Assembly (NCBI GenBank): GCA_036023115.1
Contig: JAYKKT010000080.1
Location: 7,639,501-7,703,500, forward strand
Reading direction: 5' to 3'
DNA: 64,000 bases
Origin: Brasenia schreberi
Lineage: Eukaryota; Streptophyta; Magnoliopsida; Nymphaeales; Cabombaceae
In this document: piece after piece, positions 23,700 through 36,037 of the stretch
Position numbering within the stretch: position 1 is the stretch's first letter
Layout: each line of letters starts with the position of its first letter
Notes under the pieces: generated by a model
Database searches by the model: none
Told to the model about the DNA's origin: nothing
The model's input: only the letters and a program-made list of their open reading frames with translations
Translations under genes and position numbers: made by a program

Positions 23700-24945
23700 A
23701 AATCGCCTTATTGCTTCTTCACCAACTCCAAATGTTATTCATCTGGGAATCATTTGGCTCATCGTTACCCGAGCCAAACATACAAGTTAGACAAGCTGCT
23801 ACTAAAAGTTACAAAGATAAATATTCATGAATAATTTTTATTTCACTATGATTTAAATAAAAACTTTATCAACTTAGAACACTTAATTGCATTACACCTA
23901 TCAGAAATAATTGCGTAAACATGGCTTTCCTAGCTATGTAAACAAAATCACTAGAACTGAGGAAATGAATCGATTCCACATTCGTATCAGAATAAGTTAG
24001 CAGGCCGGCTCGCGTCTTGCTCTTGTAGCTTGTGAACCAGACAAAAACAAGCTTGATATATACGAACCAAACCGGGAGCAGCTTGGTTCTTTTTCCGAGT
24101 CCTAGGCTGGATCTGATCCACGCAAATGCCATGAAATATCTTGTGGGAAAGACGGCCTTTTCAAGAACCAATGGCTATCGCTAAAGGTTACATAAAAGAA
24201 AAAGAAAAAAAGAAGAATAGAACTGTACTATCATGCTTAATACTTTTCTATATTATTTTTTGAGTATGAGCATAATAAAATTATTTTTTTATATTTTCAA
24301 ATGTTTCTAAAAGATTTGATTAAATTTATATTATAAAAAAACTATGAATGAAAATGAGTAAACATGTGAAAAATAACCAGGATCCGGTTTTCTATATATA
24401 TTATTATTTTAATGATACAGCCGCTGGTAGTAGGACTCCCATGTGCTCGTTACCCCACAAGAAGGTCTAAATTGGCTTTCGAAAGTTTGGACATGAATTC
24501 TCTCACCATTTCACTGTGAGCTTTACGTATTCCCAAGGGGCGACTTTATCTCCCAAGCTTAAATTCCTTTCATGCATGTTTCACATCATCATGATCATAT
24601 CTCTATAGCTTTCATCAACCAAATCCTCCAATTTTTTTCACGTATAATATCATTTGAGCATTGTCCTTCCTGAATTGCAGGCTACGCAAGGCCAAATATT
24701 TCCAAACCGTGCTATTATTAGACATTTAACTTTCCCCTTTTCTTTTTGACTAGATAGGGATTCCAATCTCCGGATTTGAACCCAATTCTGATGACAAAAT
24801 CAAATTTTACATCGAAGGATAATAATTGTATATTGCATTTCGGATACGTCGAAGGGAGACCCGATATCCGACATTAATGTAGGGTTTGGTTTTGTTTCTC
24901 CAACACCAGAATCAAGCCTTGTTCCACACTGGATAGTGCACGCTC
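23700..24945. other. Intergenic; one unassigned minus-strand frame
   Basis: The 100-codon minus-strand frame 23869-24171 has no recognised motif and no neighbouring exon I can link. The rest is AT-rich. Confidence 0.4.
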
Positions 24946-24949
24946 TTTT

Positions 24950-25075
24950 CTTTTTGGTCGATGCCAGATGCACGGTGTCGGTATGGAACTCATGACCTTC
25001 GACTTGAGAGTCGAACCCTTTTTGTAGTAAGGCTCATTGTTAAACTAAGGTACTCTAAGCGGGTCCATAGTTCTC
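24950..25075 (-). mobile_element. tRNA-like SINE (family B)
   Basis: On the plus strand it reads agatgca..., then gaactcatgaccttcgac, then gagtcgaaccc, i.e. on the minus strand an A-box region followed by a gaaggtcatgagttc B-box segment. Family B copies recur at 27040, 34935, 43820, 49305, 57525 and 60040. Borders are approximate. Confidence 0.6.
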
Positions 25076-25079
25076 ATTG

Positions 25080-26208
25080 TGGTCTACCTTAGTAGGGTTT
25101 AGCTCAAAAAAAAACAACTTATGTTCCATGCAAGTCGAGTTGGTTGGACCAAATCGGATGTGCGTTGTGCAGGTACCAAATTCAAGAACTGTGGGCAATA
25201 TTTGATTATGAGGCTTAGAACTACAGTAGAGTTTTAGTTTCTATTGTAATCAAACACAAGACTCGGTGAATAAAAAGAGGGATCATACAATCCTACTTCT
25301 TATCACATTAAGAGGTCCATCAACAGCCGACCCCCCATGTTATCATTAATTTAGTTTAAATTCCATTTATTTAATTTGTCATTCTCTACGTTGACAGTCA
25401 CCAGCAACTTATACCATGGTATATGGATTTAATTTTACAGACAAGTTGGGGTTAGATGAAATCATTTGTAAGAAACACGAATAACTGGATTCAGTCAGGG
25501 CCTTAGATTGGACTGTATTTTGGCTCGAGTAGTTTGCTGTTTAAGTTGGGGAGTTGGGTTGCAGTTGTGTTTGGGTTCCCGGGTTGTGGGGGTTCTTGGG
25601 TTGTGGGGGTTCCGGGTTGGGGTGTTGGGTCGGCAAGGTGCGCATGGGTTTGTTATCCTATATTTTTCTACTGAAAATATTTTTGAGTTAAAAGTTGCTG
25701 AGCTCTTAAAATACAAGAAAACACCAGTGGTACCCTTAGAAACATGCATTGGTAGTGCATGAGAGGACTTGGAACAACAATGATATCTTTCGCTCGGTTT
25801 AACCCACCGGTATCCCGAAGCCTGCACGGACCCGGTCCGCCTAGTCTGCTTTAAGCCGGTCAGCCTATTATAGGGGTGAAGCTCTCCCCGCGATGGTTTT
25901 CTCCATTTGTGAGATTCGAACTCGAGACTTGCTTGAGGGTAAGCAGTGCCGAACCGTCGGTGAATAACACGATAAGGGGCCAAAACAAGATGGGGTTCGG
26001 TGAGGACCATTAATTCATGGTTTAGGTGCTTAAGTGCTGGTTGACCCGCATCTGTGACAGATTTGAATGCGAGCACAAGATAAAACTTATAATTAGATGT
26101 GACATTTAACATGATACCAGATGCCTTATTTATCAGATATCACTTTGTTGAATATCTCATCCATCTATAGGTGGAGGAGCACATTACTTACAATAGATGG
26201 ATTGTAGC
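25080..26208. other. Intergenic; tRNA-like repeat at 25790-25970
   Basis: The long minus-strand frame (25495-26112) is low in information and crosses a GC-rich repeat at 25790-25970 that contains a B-box-like segment on the minus strand (complement of gagattcgaactcgagac). The Gly-rich plus frame here comes from GT-rich DNA. No gene is called. Confidence 0.45.
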
Positions 26209-26345
26209 TAGACATGGCTTGCAGCGAACCGGCCCGGCGCTTTCAACCAGAATTGAATCGGAGCCGGAACCAACTGGAACCCGCATTGGTGCTCATTTTT
26301 GGCTAGTTATAGGGTTAATTTAGAGCCAAATTTAAAAATTTGGAC
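26209..26345. mobile_element. hAT-like MITE end, partial
   Basis: It begins tagacatggcttgcagcgaa, followed by ccggcccggcg and gagccggaaccaactggaac, as in the GAACCGG family. The other end was not found. Confidence 0.5.
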
Positions 26346-26744
26346 TTCCCCCCTAAGGAATCAGAGGTTTTATATAAACCCGAGTTACACTCTCTGTCTG
26401 CTAGTTTTTTATTTTGACTAATAGTTCTGCACTCCTCCTGAGAAAATTTTATCAGCTGAATTTTTTATTAAAAAAAGAAAGAATGATCAGTAATTGCATG
26501 ATTTTATTATCATATAGTTTAGTTAACCCAGATCAAAATATGTGAGGACGCTAATATTATAATTCACCCCATGCTAAATTTGAAAATTTAACAAAATGTC
26601 TAGAGGGTAGGGGTTGACGCAGAATTTAGTACATAATTCCCCCACCCTAAAAGAAAATTCTAAATCTGCCACTGTTCCTTCGGTACAGGCTGTTGGCTAT
26701 TTTCTAAGCTGACAGTAGCTTTGCCCAACCCCAAAAGATTCAAA

Positions 26745-26885
26745 ACAACCTACAGCCTTATCCTACACGGCCTCAACTCCCATGCTGCAGTGACGAGTTC
26801 AATTCCCAAGGGGTGCATCCGTGTGTGGCTACATTAGGCTTCTGCCAACAACCTTCTTTTCTTAAAAAAGAAAAGGAGAAAGGGA
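26745..26885 (+). mobile_element. tRNA-derived SINE, family A variant
   Basis: B-box-like GAGTTCAATTCC at about 26799, then ggggtgcatccgtgtgtgg, the 3' attaggcttctgcc segment and an A-rich tail (26868-26885). The order is as in family A. Confidence 0.6.
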
Positions 26886-27039
26886 AACATCTAACACATG
26901 CGCATGCACACTTGCACATTTGATGAATTTGAGCCTTTAATATTTACTATTAATAGTACTAATCTTCGTTGGCCAACTCCCATAGTGGGATATTAGTTAC
27001 AATGGAACAAATTTGATTGAGATTAATCATTGTGAAAGT

Positions 27040-27145
27040 GTGAAGTTAATAGGGAACTGTCTTTTGGTAAGTACCATTTATCGTTCCCCCATGTATTGAA
27101 CTCATGACCTTTAACTAGTGAGCCAACTCGCTATCCAGGTGATCT
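27040..27145 (-). mobile_element. tRNA-like SINE (family B), degraded
   Basis: It contains the family B segment gaactcatgacctttaac followed by gtgagccaactcgctatcc, with an upstream end near ggtgatct. Borders are approximate. Confidence 0.5.
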
Positions 27146-27168
27146 GGTTCTCTTTATGCAGTACTAAT

Positions 27169-27281
27169 GCTCTCTTTTCTTTACAAGAGCATGCTGAAGC
27201 CTAACACACACATGCACCCTCCGGGAGTCGAACTCCCCACCACCAGCGGCGGTGCTAGAGTGCCCCGCGGTTGCTCGGTGC
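27169..27281 (-). mobile_element. tRNA-derived SINE (family A)
   Basis: Minus-strand element with B box GGAGTTCGACTCCC (complement near 27222-27235), gtgcatgtgtgtgttagg and a poly-T left end. It is flanked by gtactaat at 27161-27168 and 27282-27289 (8 bp). Confidence 0.75.
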
Positions 27282-27294
27282 GTACTAATCCTAT

Positions 27295-28485
27295 TTTATG
27301 AAGCCCAAGTGTGGTGGACAGAGCCCACATATCCAGGAAGTGAAACCACTTTGATATAATTTAAATGGCAAAGTTGGATGCTGCCCCAAAATGACACTAC
27401 ACTTAACGTGATTCCCGCCACCATGCCTTGCCTCCTTTTGCTGTCAATGCTTATCCATATAGCATGCAAAGTAAATGAACACGAAAACCCGTTTCTTCTC
27501 TTGATCGACCTGTGTCGCCGTCAGCGGTTATGGGGTCTCTCTCATGGTGGGTCAGGGGTTCAAACATCGGCTGTAGTTGGCAGAGATGGACCTAGCTAGA
27601 CTTGTGCGGCTCTTAACCAGCCTTGCAGTTTGAATCCGGACCAATTTGTTAACCTAACCTATTAAAATTGGAACTTTTATTATTTTCGTGTGACCAGTGA
27701 CAAATTTGGTTGAAATGGTAGGTTGCATCCCCTACACAGTCTAGGATGGTCCTTTCAGGGGGGTTGTCTTGGCAAAAACCGTAGGATTACATGTATAAAT
27801 AAACAATATGCAATAGTCATGAACATACCCAAATCAAGAACAGTCGCATATCTTAAAAAAAGCTGTACATAAACTATATAAGTAGCAATAAAAGAAATAT
27901 ACACAAGTAATAATATTAAACATGACTTTTATCTTGATATATTAAACATATATCAAAGATGCATCAAATGAATATTTAAGGATACATGACAAGAACTAAA
28001 TGCAATTAATGCATATACTGATTTGTTTTTGTAAATGCATATATAGGATCCCAAGAGAGAAACAACATGACTATTGATTTTATCAAAGTCTTTCATAAAT
28101 ATTTGTTCGAAGGGTAATATACTCGAGATATCAAATTTAATTTATAATATCTTGAAAAGAAGGTTAGGATAGTGTTATTCTTCGAAGGGTAATAAACACT
28201 AACCTTTAAGTTTATTTGTTTATCACCCATATCAAATAAATGAATGCAATGGATCCCGGCAAATACATTTAGGATACAATGAAGACACATTTATCTTGCA
28301 TAAATGCCACCGAGTCATAGACAAACCAATAAAACAAAGATGATGATTTTGTAAATCCAATTAATGCTACAATAGTACTTACAAGCTCTCTTTAAAAACT
28401 AAGTAAAAAATAACTTATACAATCAAAGAAAAAGTTGGATAAATTTTATTTATAATATTGTTATATATAAACATGATGAAATGTA
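27295..28485. other. Intergenic, nothing recognised
   Basis: AT-rich. A frame at 27378-27599 overlaps a tRNA-like segment (tgggtcaggggttcaaac at 27549) and is not taken as a gene. Confidence 0.45.
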
Positions 28486-28489
28486 ACTC

Positions 28490-28810
28490 ATTGATATGCA
28501 ATTAATGAGCACAATTGCCATTTTAGAAGATGTTCTTAATGCCATGCTAAATCCTTAAGAGTTATAGCTACTTTGTTTGCTGCTAGTAAGCATATTTATC
28601 ACTTAAGTAAGTGGATGTTAATGATAAATATAACAGAAAATACTCAAAAGTTACATCCACTACATGTGCTACTAATGAGCACAATTATCACTTATGTAAG
28701 TATCTCTTAATGTCATAAATAACATGGCTAAAAAATGCTAATGAGTTACAATCACTACATATACTACTAACTAGCATAATTATCACTTAAGTTACTCTTA
28801 ATGACACATT
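28490..28810. repeat. Tandem repeat, about 90-bp unit, related to 6870-7090
   Basis: Three to four degenerate units with the same landmarks as the left array (gagttac.., ctac.tgtgctactaatgagcacaattatcactta, then tcttaatg.cat.., then gact/gctaaaaaat). Units differ by small indels. Confidence 0.75.
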
Positions 28811-28971
28811 GCACCCATAACCTTCACCAAATATATTTTGGTATTTGGTTGTTTATCATATCCTTCTAGAGTTGCTTCTATGGAGAAAGGTGTTACCTTG
28901 TTGTTTGACAATTTAAAGAAGTGTACCACATTTTCTTTAAGTCAAAAAGAAAAATTGAATTTATTTATATA

Positions 28972-29006
28972 TATGTGTGTGTGTGTGTGTATGTATGTAT
29001 ATATTT
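28972..29006. repeat. (TA)/(TG) microsatellite
   Basis: atatatatgtgtgtgtgt and tatgtatgtatata runs. It lies inside the minor open frame 28838-29101, which is therefore doubtful. Confidence 0.85.
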
Positions 29007-29009
29007 GTT

Positions 29010-31255
29010 ATTGTAAAACTTTCTTGATTACTATGCAAGGGAAAACTTGGTTTAGACATATGTTTTTGTTGTTATTATTAAATACAAGTGAAGAAACTTG
29101 ACATGCAATTCGTCATGTAAGTTTCAAATGTTTGAATCTGTTATTGTGATTCAAAACATTTAACGTTAGATAGCAAACATTGTTGTACACTTAAAGCATA
29201 CATAGTTCATCATGTATCACTTACACCAACACTAGGCCCTTCTATAAATATCCATTCGAATTTCGGCATCCGTGTATTCTAATCCCCCAAGACGCAACAT
29301 TCAGCTTTTTGAAATTGTCCAAGGCCACTATTCGGTGATTTTAAATGGCTTAATTTTTTTAACTCATATCGTTGAATGATGATATTGGCCTTTGTATCGC
29401 AATATTTATATTTAGCTTGCTCATGCCAAGCATCGACAATTGATGATGGTTGTATATTGGCATTGGGCAACGCCTGTATGTGGTGCTTATATTTGGCTTT
29501 TCTACACTAATGTCAATAGTTAACCTCTCCAAATGCTGGCATTCAACCTTCCTTACCGCATACGACATTCTGCTTTTGTCCAATTTATGTTCGTTCTACC
29601 ATTGTTGCTAAAACAGACCATTCTGTTGCAGGAAAACCCTCCAGCAACAAGAAATGTTTGTAATGGCGTATGTGATCATTCGGCTCTACTTATTCCTTGA
29701 AGATTTCGAGAGGATGACTGGCATAAATAGCGAATCCCTAATGTTTACACTTGTGACCGAATGTCTGTATCAGCATTAGGCAAATTAACGGCATATTAGA
29801 CTAAAACTTCGAAGGTATATCAAACAGTGGCATTGTGCAGTAAGATGGGGATTTTAAACTTTAAAGAGTAATTGTATTCATTCTAATATGCTTGGTAAAT
29901 TCTTATATTGGGGATTTTAAACTTTAATGTTGGATAATTTTTAAAGTAATAGAAATATTTTCAGCTTACGAAATTGAATAGTGGTATCCCTTCGAGTATA
30001 GTACGTAGAACAAAGAGTATAAGGAAGAGCTCGTCTCTTTTTGAAAACCACTAAATATTGAATGGGTGTTTTTTCGTAAAAGATACGGATAACCATTAAG
30101 AATGTCTATTAAGAAGGGTCTCTTCACTATCTATGAATAGATGAGGTCAATCATGCAATAATGATAAGCATAAGTTATGGGGTCATTAGTGTCGAAAATT
30201 TTATAAGCAACACCGCACATGCTTAAGTATCATGATAATTAAAATAATCTAAGTTTGTCTCTGTTACTCTTTTGTGCACAACAAGAATAATAAATTATAA
30301 TTCTACCAGCATTCTTGATCCTTTAGATCAACCGTTGAAGTGATAAAACACTTGGAATTTAATGAACATATATCCGTTCTCTTTAGTGAAAGGTGAGCCC
30401 GACCCCACCTACCCTGTTGTCATCCCTACCTTGAACCTGTATGTGAGGAGGACTTCCATCGTACATCCTTCTCAAGTATTACGTCGAGCATTTTGTACCA
30501 TGCCGCCATCCATTTGCAAAATCCACCAAATTCACCCGTTTGCATCCATCACATGCAAGAACTCCATTCTCTCATCATCTCGTAGCATGAGCCGCGAGTA
30601 AATCTCTTCGGTGCGGCCGACGATTGGTAGTAGCGATATAGGGTTTTCTTTTTCTACATGGATCTTTTGCGCCGAACCCCCCCTGTGCCATCTCAACCTG
30701 GGAAACTCGATCCCATCAGAAAATGAGGGAATTGAAAACAAATTACAGAATCCCATTATTGATCAATTCTATCTTGAGAAAATCTTTCCCAACTTGAGAC
30801 TTAACTTTCCCATTGGAAAAAAAAGAAGGCTTGATTCACTTATAAGGCTGCTGGCAAGTCGTGAGAGAGGAGAGTAGCAAACACTCAAAGCACACAGATC
30901 GGTCACAGACCCCACAGAGCCTTGAAACCAGCACAGCTTCCTCGGTGGAATCCCAATTTCCCGTCATCCAATCTAAACCTGCCTACTCCACTGACTGGTC
31001 CCACCATGCCCCACTCTTGACAGCCTTGGACCTGACACACCAACCAAACCGTATATAATATCTAGGGACCCCAAGGCAATATCAGAAAACGATAGAGCCC
31101 ATTTCCGGATTACCCCAAAATTCGTCGTGATAACCACCGCACCACGAACATACACCTGCGCATGAAGCAGGATAAGATAGAAATAAAATCGCCAATATAA
31201 ATAACGTATTTAAAGCCTAATATAATATGAATTCAAAACAAAACACAAAGCAAAC
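29010..31255. other. Intergenic; composition rises near 30350-30900
   Basis: The stretch 30350-30900 is richer in GC and holds two opposing short frames: plus-strand 30611-30877 and minus-strand 30532-30756 (..DDERMEFLHVMDANG). Neither has a known domain or a joined exon. It could be an unrecognised exon or pseudogene. The remainder is featureless. Confidence 0.35.
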
Positions 31256-32278
31256 CGAATGCCGAAGCCACCACGTGAAAAGACGTGTTGTCCAGACAAA
31301 AGGGTAAGAATCCATTTTCCCAGTCTTTATTTAATACTTAACGATAAATTCAAAATATCCTTATCAATAAAACAAAGACAAATACCCCAAAAAGGCTACT
31401 TTGGTAAATATCTTCCAGTACGGAACCCCCTACCCAACACCTAGTTGTTATCACGCCTCGTCGCATTATCTGACGACGTACAAACCCCACAGTGCAAAAA
31501 AAGAAAAGTTGATGGAGAAGGGCATTTACGTCCAGAACAAACCCCATCAGAGAACCAGCCAGCACGCGTTCGAAGTTATCCGCGAGGCCCCAAAAATTTC
31601 AATGAAATGACAGAAAAGGCGTCCCCTTGCTACCCTAAGAAAAGCTTAACATATGCCCGACGAACGACACGCCGGTATAAGATGCAAAAAAAATGCCATA
31701 AATCGCTTTCATATTTCATTTCTACTACACTGAGAAAGGGGAAATGTGTCCACCACGTAATTACAAAAATACATCAACCGGGACAGCAATGAGTCGGTTT
31801 TCAGAATTCACATGGCTAACAAAAAAGAAAAGATGTAAAAGTAAATAAAGATAGAACAAAGGACAACACAGAAATAAAGATAAACCCTGCGGTAGCACTT
31901 CCGGCATCATCACAAAGCCAAAATATTTCACCAGCAACCCCTGTACAAGAAATATTTCACATCCACCACCCGGAAACGAAACGGATTTCCCGGAAACGGG
32001 CCCCTTGACGTGCCATCAATCCATGTCGGCCAGTCCACGTCTCTGTATTTACACGTTAAGACAAATGCAAGAGTTGACGAGAAGTCGAGAACTCGAAGAA
32101 CGATTCCACCTTTACCCCTACTGTTTTTGATTTTTTACCTCTGATAGCATCTACTAGAAGCCGCTACTCACAAACCATCATTTGCCAATATCCAACCGCC
32201 GCCGGCCGCCGGCCACCGGAAATGGTGACGGAGAAGGAGAGACCCCAAAAAGGCCGACGGAAGCAATCGGAAGAACAA
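31256..32278 (-). other. 3' flank and likely 3' UTR of the CCCH gene
   Basis: Sequence downstream of the zinc-finger stop codon. The nearest clear AATAAA on the minus strand is near 31326-31331 (plus-strand tttatt), about 950 bp away; a nearer variant signal may be used. G-box-like cacgtg occurs at about 31271. No other gene is seen. Confidence 0.4.
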
Positions 32279-33616
32279 TCACTTAACAAGTTCGGAGACC
32301 CAGCCGACGTCCGGGTTCTCCGGTCGATCCAGCGGATTCTGGTTCCTGAGCTTCGCGAATATGCTTGCTCGAACATCCCGGCCGGACTCCACCCTTTCGG
32401 CCGGCGCCTCCTCTTTGCGCTCGCCTTCAATCCCCACTCCAGCGCCACAACCACCTGAAGATCCAAAACCCCAAATATCCGGCGTCGGAGCCCATCCAGT
32501 TGGTGTCGCAGGAAGGCTGCTGAAAGCCGGCCGGAGGCTAGACGGAACGCGCGGCGAGTGTAAGAACTGTCCAGTAGGAGTTGCCCATGGGGACATAGAA
32601 CTCTTTGCCTTACTGATTTGCAGGTTTCGGAGCGATGCGAGCATGTCCGACATCGCGTTCTTGCTCCGGCGAGGAGAGAAGGCACAGACGTACTGGTTAG
32701 CATTAGGATTTGTTGCCACATCGGCCGGAGAGAGAGGAGGGGAACCAGAAGGGGAAGTTGGAGGAGACATAGTAGGAGGCGACACACCGCCATAGCCAAC
32801 AAGTGTAGACGTTGGAGAGGAAATCATCGCAGGGTTCACAGAGAGATAGGCATCGAAGTCAAGTCCCGCAGAAAGGGCTTGCCGGAGCGGCGAGCCATCA
32901 TACGAGTCGCCGAGAGAGTGCGCTGCCCCAAGGTGACGAGGCGATGATAGAGTCGGAGACGCTTGTGACTGCGGGAGAACACGAAGCTGCTCAGGCGTGT
33001 GGGCAAAAAAGCAAACCCTGCGGCGACACGCCGTACCGTCCTTGCAAGGCTGGGTGCGGTAGCGTGCAGGATGCAGCCAGCACTCGAAAACGCCATGAGC
33101 GAACTCGCAAGCGTCGCCCCGCTTGCAGCTTCCTTTGCGGAAGTCGGGGCATGCCGTGCCAGAATAATGAAATTTCCGAGGGTCCCGACGGCGAGCCTTT
33201 TCGCCCGGGTGAGCGTACGGGCACTCGGTCCAGTCGTGGCTCCGGCCGCGCACGCACCGCCTCACCTTGAAGTCGTACATCCGGAATTCATCGCACGAGT
33301 ACGCATCCACCGCGCCTCCGGCGTCGTCGACCGCCTCGTTATTCGACGGAAGGAACCTCTGCAACGAAAGCGCGGCCAGAACGTCGCTGGACGCGTCCTT
33401 GTGAAATCCCGACTCCGGTGAGCCGACAGAACAACCACCGAAGGCGTCGTGAACCAGGTGACTCTGGTTCTGACCTTGGGGGATGCTGATGCCGCTCACC
33501 GGAAGAGTGAGGATGCGGCCAGAAATCGGCGAGGATTCCGGCGAGTACGGCTCTGTGTAGTCGCCGAAGAGCGACCATGGTGGTGTGTGGTCAACGGCTG
33601 CATTCCCACCATACAT
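32279..33616 (-). CDS. Tandem CCCH zinc-finger protein (plant RR-TZF type, no ankyrin repeats)
   Basis: An intronless 445-codon ORF. Cys/His spacing is complete. An Arg-rich (RR) motif C121-X5-H127-X4-C132-X3-H136 precedes two CCCH fingers: C156-X7-C164-X5-C170-X3-H174 and C191-X5-C197-X4-C202-X3-H206. The RR plus TZF arrangement, the RVCFFAH context and the C-terminal [11 protein letters not shown] are typical of plant RR-TZF proteins. No ankyrin repeats precede it, which fits the short subgroup (the AtTZF1-6 type). Such proteins bind RNA, sit in cytoplasmic granules and take part in mRNA turnover under ABA, GA or stress signals. The rest is Ser/Pro-rich and probably disordered. The start at 33616 is the first in-frame ATG. 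The ORF is much richer in GC than its surroundings. Which subgroup member it is remains undetermined. Confidence 0.95.
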   Translation of the reverse strand: MYGGNAAVDHTPPWSLFGDYTEPYSPESSPISGRILTLPVSGISIPQGQNQSHLVHDAFGGCSVGSPESGFHKDASSDVLAALSLQRFLPSNNEAVDDAGGAVDAYSCDEFRMYDFKVRRCVRGRSHDWTECPYAHPGEKARRRDPRKFHYSGTACPDFRKGSCKRGDACEFAHGVFECWLHPARYRTQPCKDGTACRRRVCFFAHTPEQLRVLPQSQASPTLSSPRHLGAAHSLGDSYDGSPLRQALSAGLDFDAYLSVNPAMISSPTSTLVGYGGVSPPTMSPPTSPSGSPPLSPADVATNPNANQYVCAFSPRRSKNAMSDMLASLRNLQISKAKSSMSPWATPTGQFLHSPRVPSSLRPAFSSLPATPTGWAPTPDIWGFGSSGGCGAGVGIEGERKEEAPAERVESGRDVRASIFAKLRNQNPLDRPENPDVGWVSELVK

Positions 33617-33780
33617 GGCTTCTTCCTTTCTCTCTTCTCACATAAACCAACAAAAGGGAATATGGGGTTTAGGGTTTTAGGAGGGTGGTGATGGCTGAAA
33701 CAGAAGAGAATTCGCTCTGCAACTCTTCGATGGTGACGAAAAATATACAACGATTGCCGCCTCATTATATCGGTTAGAGG
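33617..33780 (-). promoter_or_regulatory. 5' leader/proximal promoter of the CCCH gene with a telo-box
   Basis: On the gene strand the leader carries aaaccctaa (33669-33677), a telo-box motif common in plant 5' regions, followed by an aaacccc continuation. TATA-like gatataatgag (about 33764-33774) and tatattttt (about 33740-33748) lie upstream. If transcription starts above 33765, an out-of-frame uORF of 89 codons (33496-33765) would overlap the main start. Confidence 0.45.
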
Positions 33781-34325
33781 AGGGAGGAGGCTTAACCATA
33801 AAGTAGGGTTAAAAGTTAACCATGGTTAACATGGGTGTGTATTCTGACCGGTCCATTGACTCCACTCCCTCGTTAAAACAATGTTTAAAGACACCGTTTT
33901 GAGATATCTGAGGCGGTGGCTTGATATTTACTGCGGGCAAAATTAATTAATTAATTTCTTTCAAAAGCAAAAGGTGGGCCTGTTTAGGTGGTTTTCCTCT
34001 TTTGCCACTAGATTTCCAGTTACCATTGGGTTCTGCCTTTGTGTTTGGTGGAGGAAAAAAAGTTTAGGGTTTAACAGTGTTGCTTTAGGGCTAATTCTGA
34101 AATCAAAAAATATAAATATTTTTATTCTTCCGATGTAAATAATGTTAATATTAGCGGGAGCTAGAATGGCGGCTCGTGATATGGTATAAAGCTAGTGAAT
34201 TGTGTACATAATGAATAAATAAATCTTTTAAGTGATTTTTCTCGAGATTAAGTGGCTTAAAAGAAAATGTTAAAAATGGTTGTATAATAATATAAATTAT
34301 CGGATTATTATTTGATAAATATTGC
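33781..34325. other. Upstream region of the CCCH gene, no other feature
   Basis: It includes the distal promoter, with aattaattaatt at 33943-33954. No gene is seen. Confidence 0.4.
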
Positions 34326-34650
34326 ATTAGACATGGCTGATTCAGTATAAATTGAAATTGGTAGTGGATTCAATGTAAAACGATGAATCATAATCGAGCA
34401 AGGATCTGCACGACTTAACTACGAATTGGTCGATTTAGAAATGATCCTTATTGAACGACAAATCCAAAAGACTCTAAAATTTGTAAAATTGAATAAAAAC
34501 AAATAGTTTTAATTCCAGTTTCATGAGAGGAGGAACTATAAGTGTGAGATCCGAAGGGTTCAATTGAGACTATCTCAGTTTCGATCTGTTTAAGATCCGG
34601 TTCAGCTTAGCAACCAGTTGGACCCGTTCCAATCTAACTTTGTCTAATTC
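34326..34650. mobile_element. hAT-like MITE (GAACCGG family)
   Basis: It begins attagacatggctgattcag; the right end, reversed, reads aattagacaaagttagattgg, an imperfect terminal inverted repeat. The interior has ccggttcag and tggacccgttcc words. No ORF. Confidence 0.5.
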
Positions 34651-34929
34651 CCAATATAACGCGAGATAGACTCCCATAAAGCATTTTTATATTCGAAAAA
34701 GCAGTTAAATGAAACTTTGATGAGAGTTATTAGAAATGAGACGCTGAACATTAAAAAATAATAAATTAATACAAATAAACTATAAATCATGGTGTCACTC
34801 TTTAAATTAAATGTTAATACAACTACAATTGAAAATAATGATGATTAAAAATCCATGCATCCCATTAGAAACGGGCACTGAGCCGATTGAGATAATTTGG
34901 TCGTAAATTTTGTCTTTTATAAAGGGGAG

Positions 34930-35015
34930 AAAGAAGCTATCTATGCATGCCGTCGGTATCAAACTCACCATCTTTTGCTTGTGATTTGAGCCTCTGCGAG
35001 GTGAGCTAACGCTTT
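34930..35015 (-). mobile_element. tRNA-like SINE (family B), partial
   Basis: Plus-strand gtatcaaactcaccatctt and gaggtgagctaacgcttt match the B-box and A-box ends of family B in reverse order. Borders are approximate. Confidence 0.5.
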
Positions 35016-35280
35016 GAATGAAATTGGTGATAATTTTTCAATTTGTGTAAAAGGGCGATAATTTCTCTTTTGAAAGTGACGGTGGAGAACTTTTTGTGTT
35101 TTGGCAAGTCTCTTTTTTTCTCATAAAAGGATGAGTCATTATTTTATGTCACGATGAGCACTACCCAGAATTTAGTTTTCATTTAACACAGTTATAATTG
35201 ATTCTTAGAACCCTAAAAGATATGGTTATGGTGGTGGAAACCCATAAAAGCTACCATCTATTCACCCAATTTGAATTTTA

Positions 35281-35427
35281 CTCTCTCTCTCTCTATCAAT
35301 TTTTATATATATATATAATTGACTCAATTTGCATTTTACTTTCTTTCTCTATTTATTTATCTATCTATCAAAATATATATATATATATATGTGTGTGTGA
35401 GAGAGAGAGAGAGAGAAAGAAAAAAAC
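35281..35427. repeat. Compound CT/TA/GT/GA microsatellite
   Basis: (CT)n, (TA)n, a tatctatc run, (TA)n, (GT)n and (GA)n follow one another. The open frame here (35198-35461) is low complexity. Confidence 0.85.
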
Positions 35428-35581
35428 TAAATCGTATAAATGTCCATCCACTGCTTTTTAGTTAAATAGCTACAATTTAAAAAATTTAAAGGTCCTTGAA
35501 ATGATACGAAGAGAAATATTATTATACTTATGTTCTCAAAAAACATGAATTAACCATTTCAATAGTATTAAAAGTCTAATC

Positions 35582-35582
<1 letters not shown>

Positions 35583-35668
<86 letters not shown>
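35583..35668. repeat. (TA)n microsatellite, about 43 units
   Basis: Nearly uninterrupted TA over 86 bp, the longest simple repeat in the window. Confidence 0.95.
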
Positions 35669-35672
<4 letters not shown>

Positions 35673-36037
35673 ATTGAATCATGTACATTATTGACATTGT
35701 TCACTTACGTTCAATTATTGTTTTTTTGAAAACATAAATGTAATTTTAAATATTTAAAAATTAATAAAATTTAATCTAAAAACAAACTCTGCCCATGTAA
35801 GGGATCACTCTTTTATTACCAGTCCCAATCCCGAATAAACGAGGAGGGTTGTGTTAGGCTTCCGACAGCCAGCGTAAAACTTCGTTGGATTTTTATAACA
35901 AGGATTACAAAAATTATGATTACTTTGGACGCTCCTGCCTAGCGACGTGTTGCACAGCCCGAATACAGTAATAAAGCAAGAGCCACTACATTTTCATCCG
36001 AATGTAGTGAATCAATTGCAGAGAGGGTTCCCACATC

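Noticed and set aside
25495..26112. 205-codon minus-strand frame
   Set aside because: It crosses a tRNA-like repeat and a GT-rich low-complexity stretch (Pro/Thr-rich C-terminal half) and has no domain; the opposite frame is equally open.
32164..32802. 212-codon frame overlapping the CCCH gene
   Set aside because: Shadow in another frame of the same GC-rich coding region; so are the plus-strand frames at 32361-33421.
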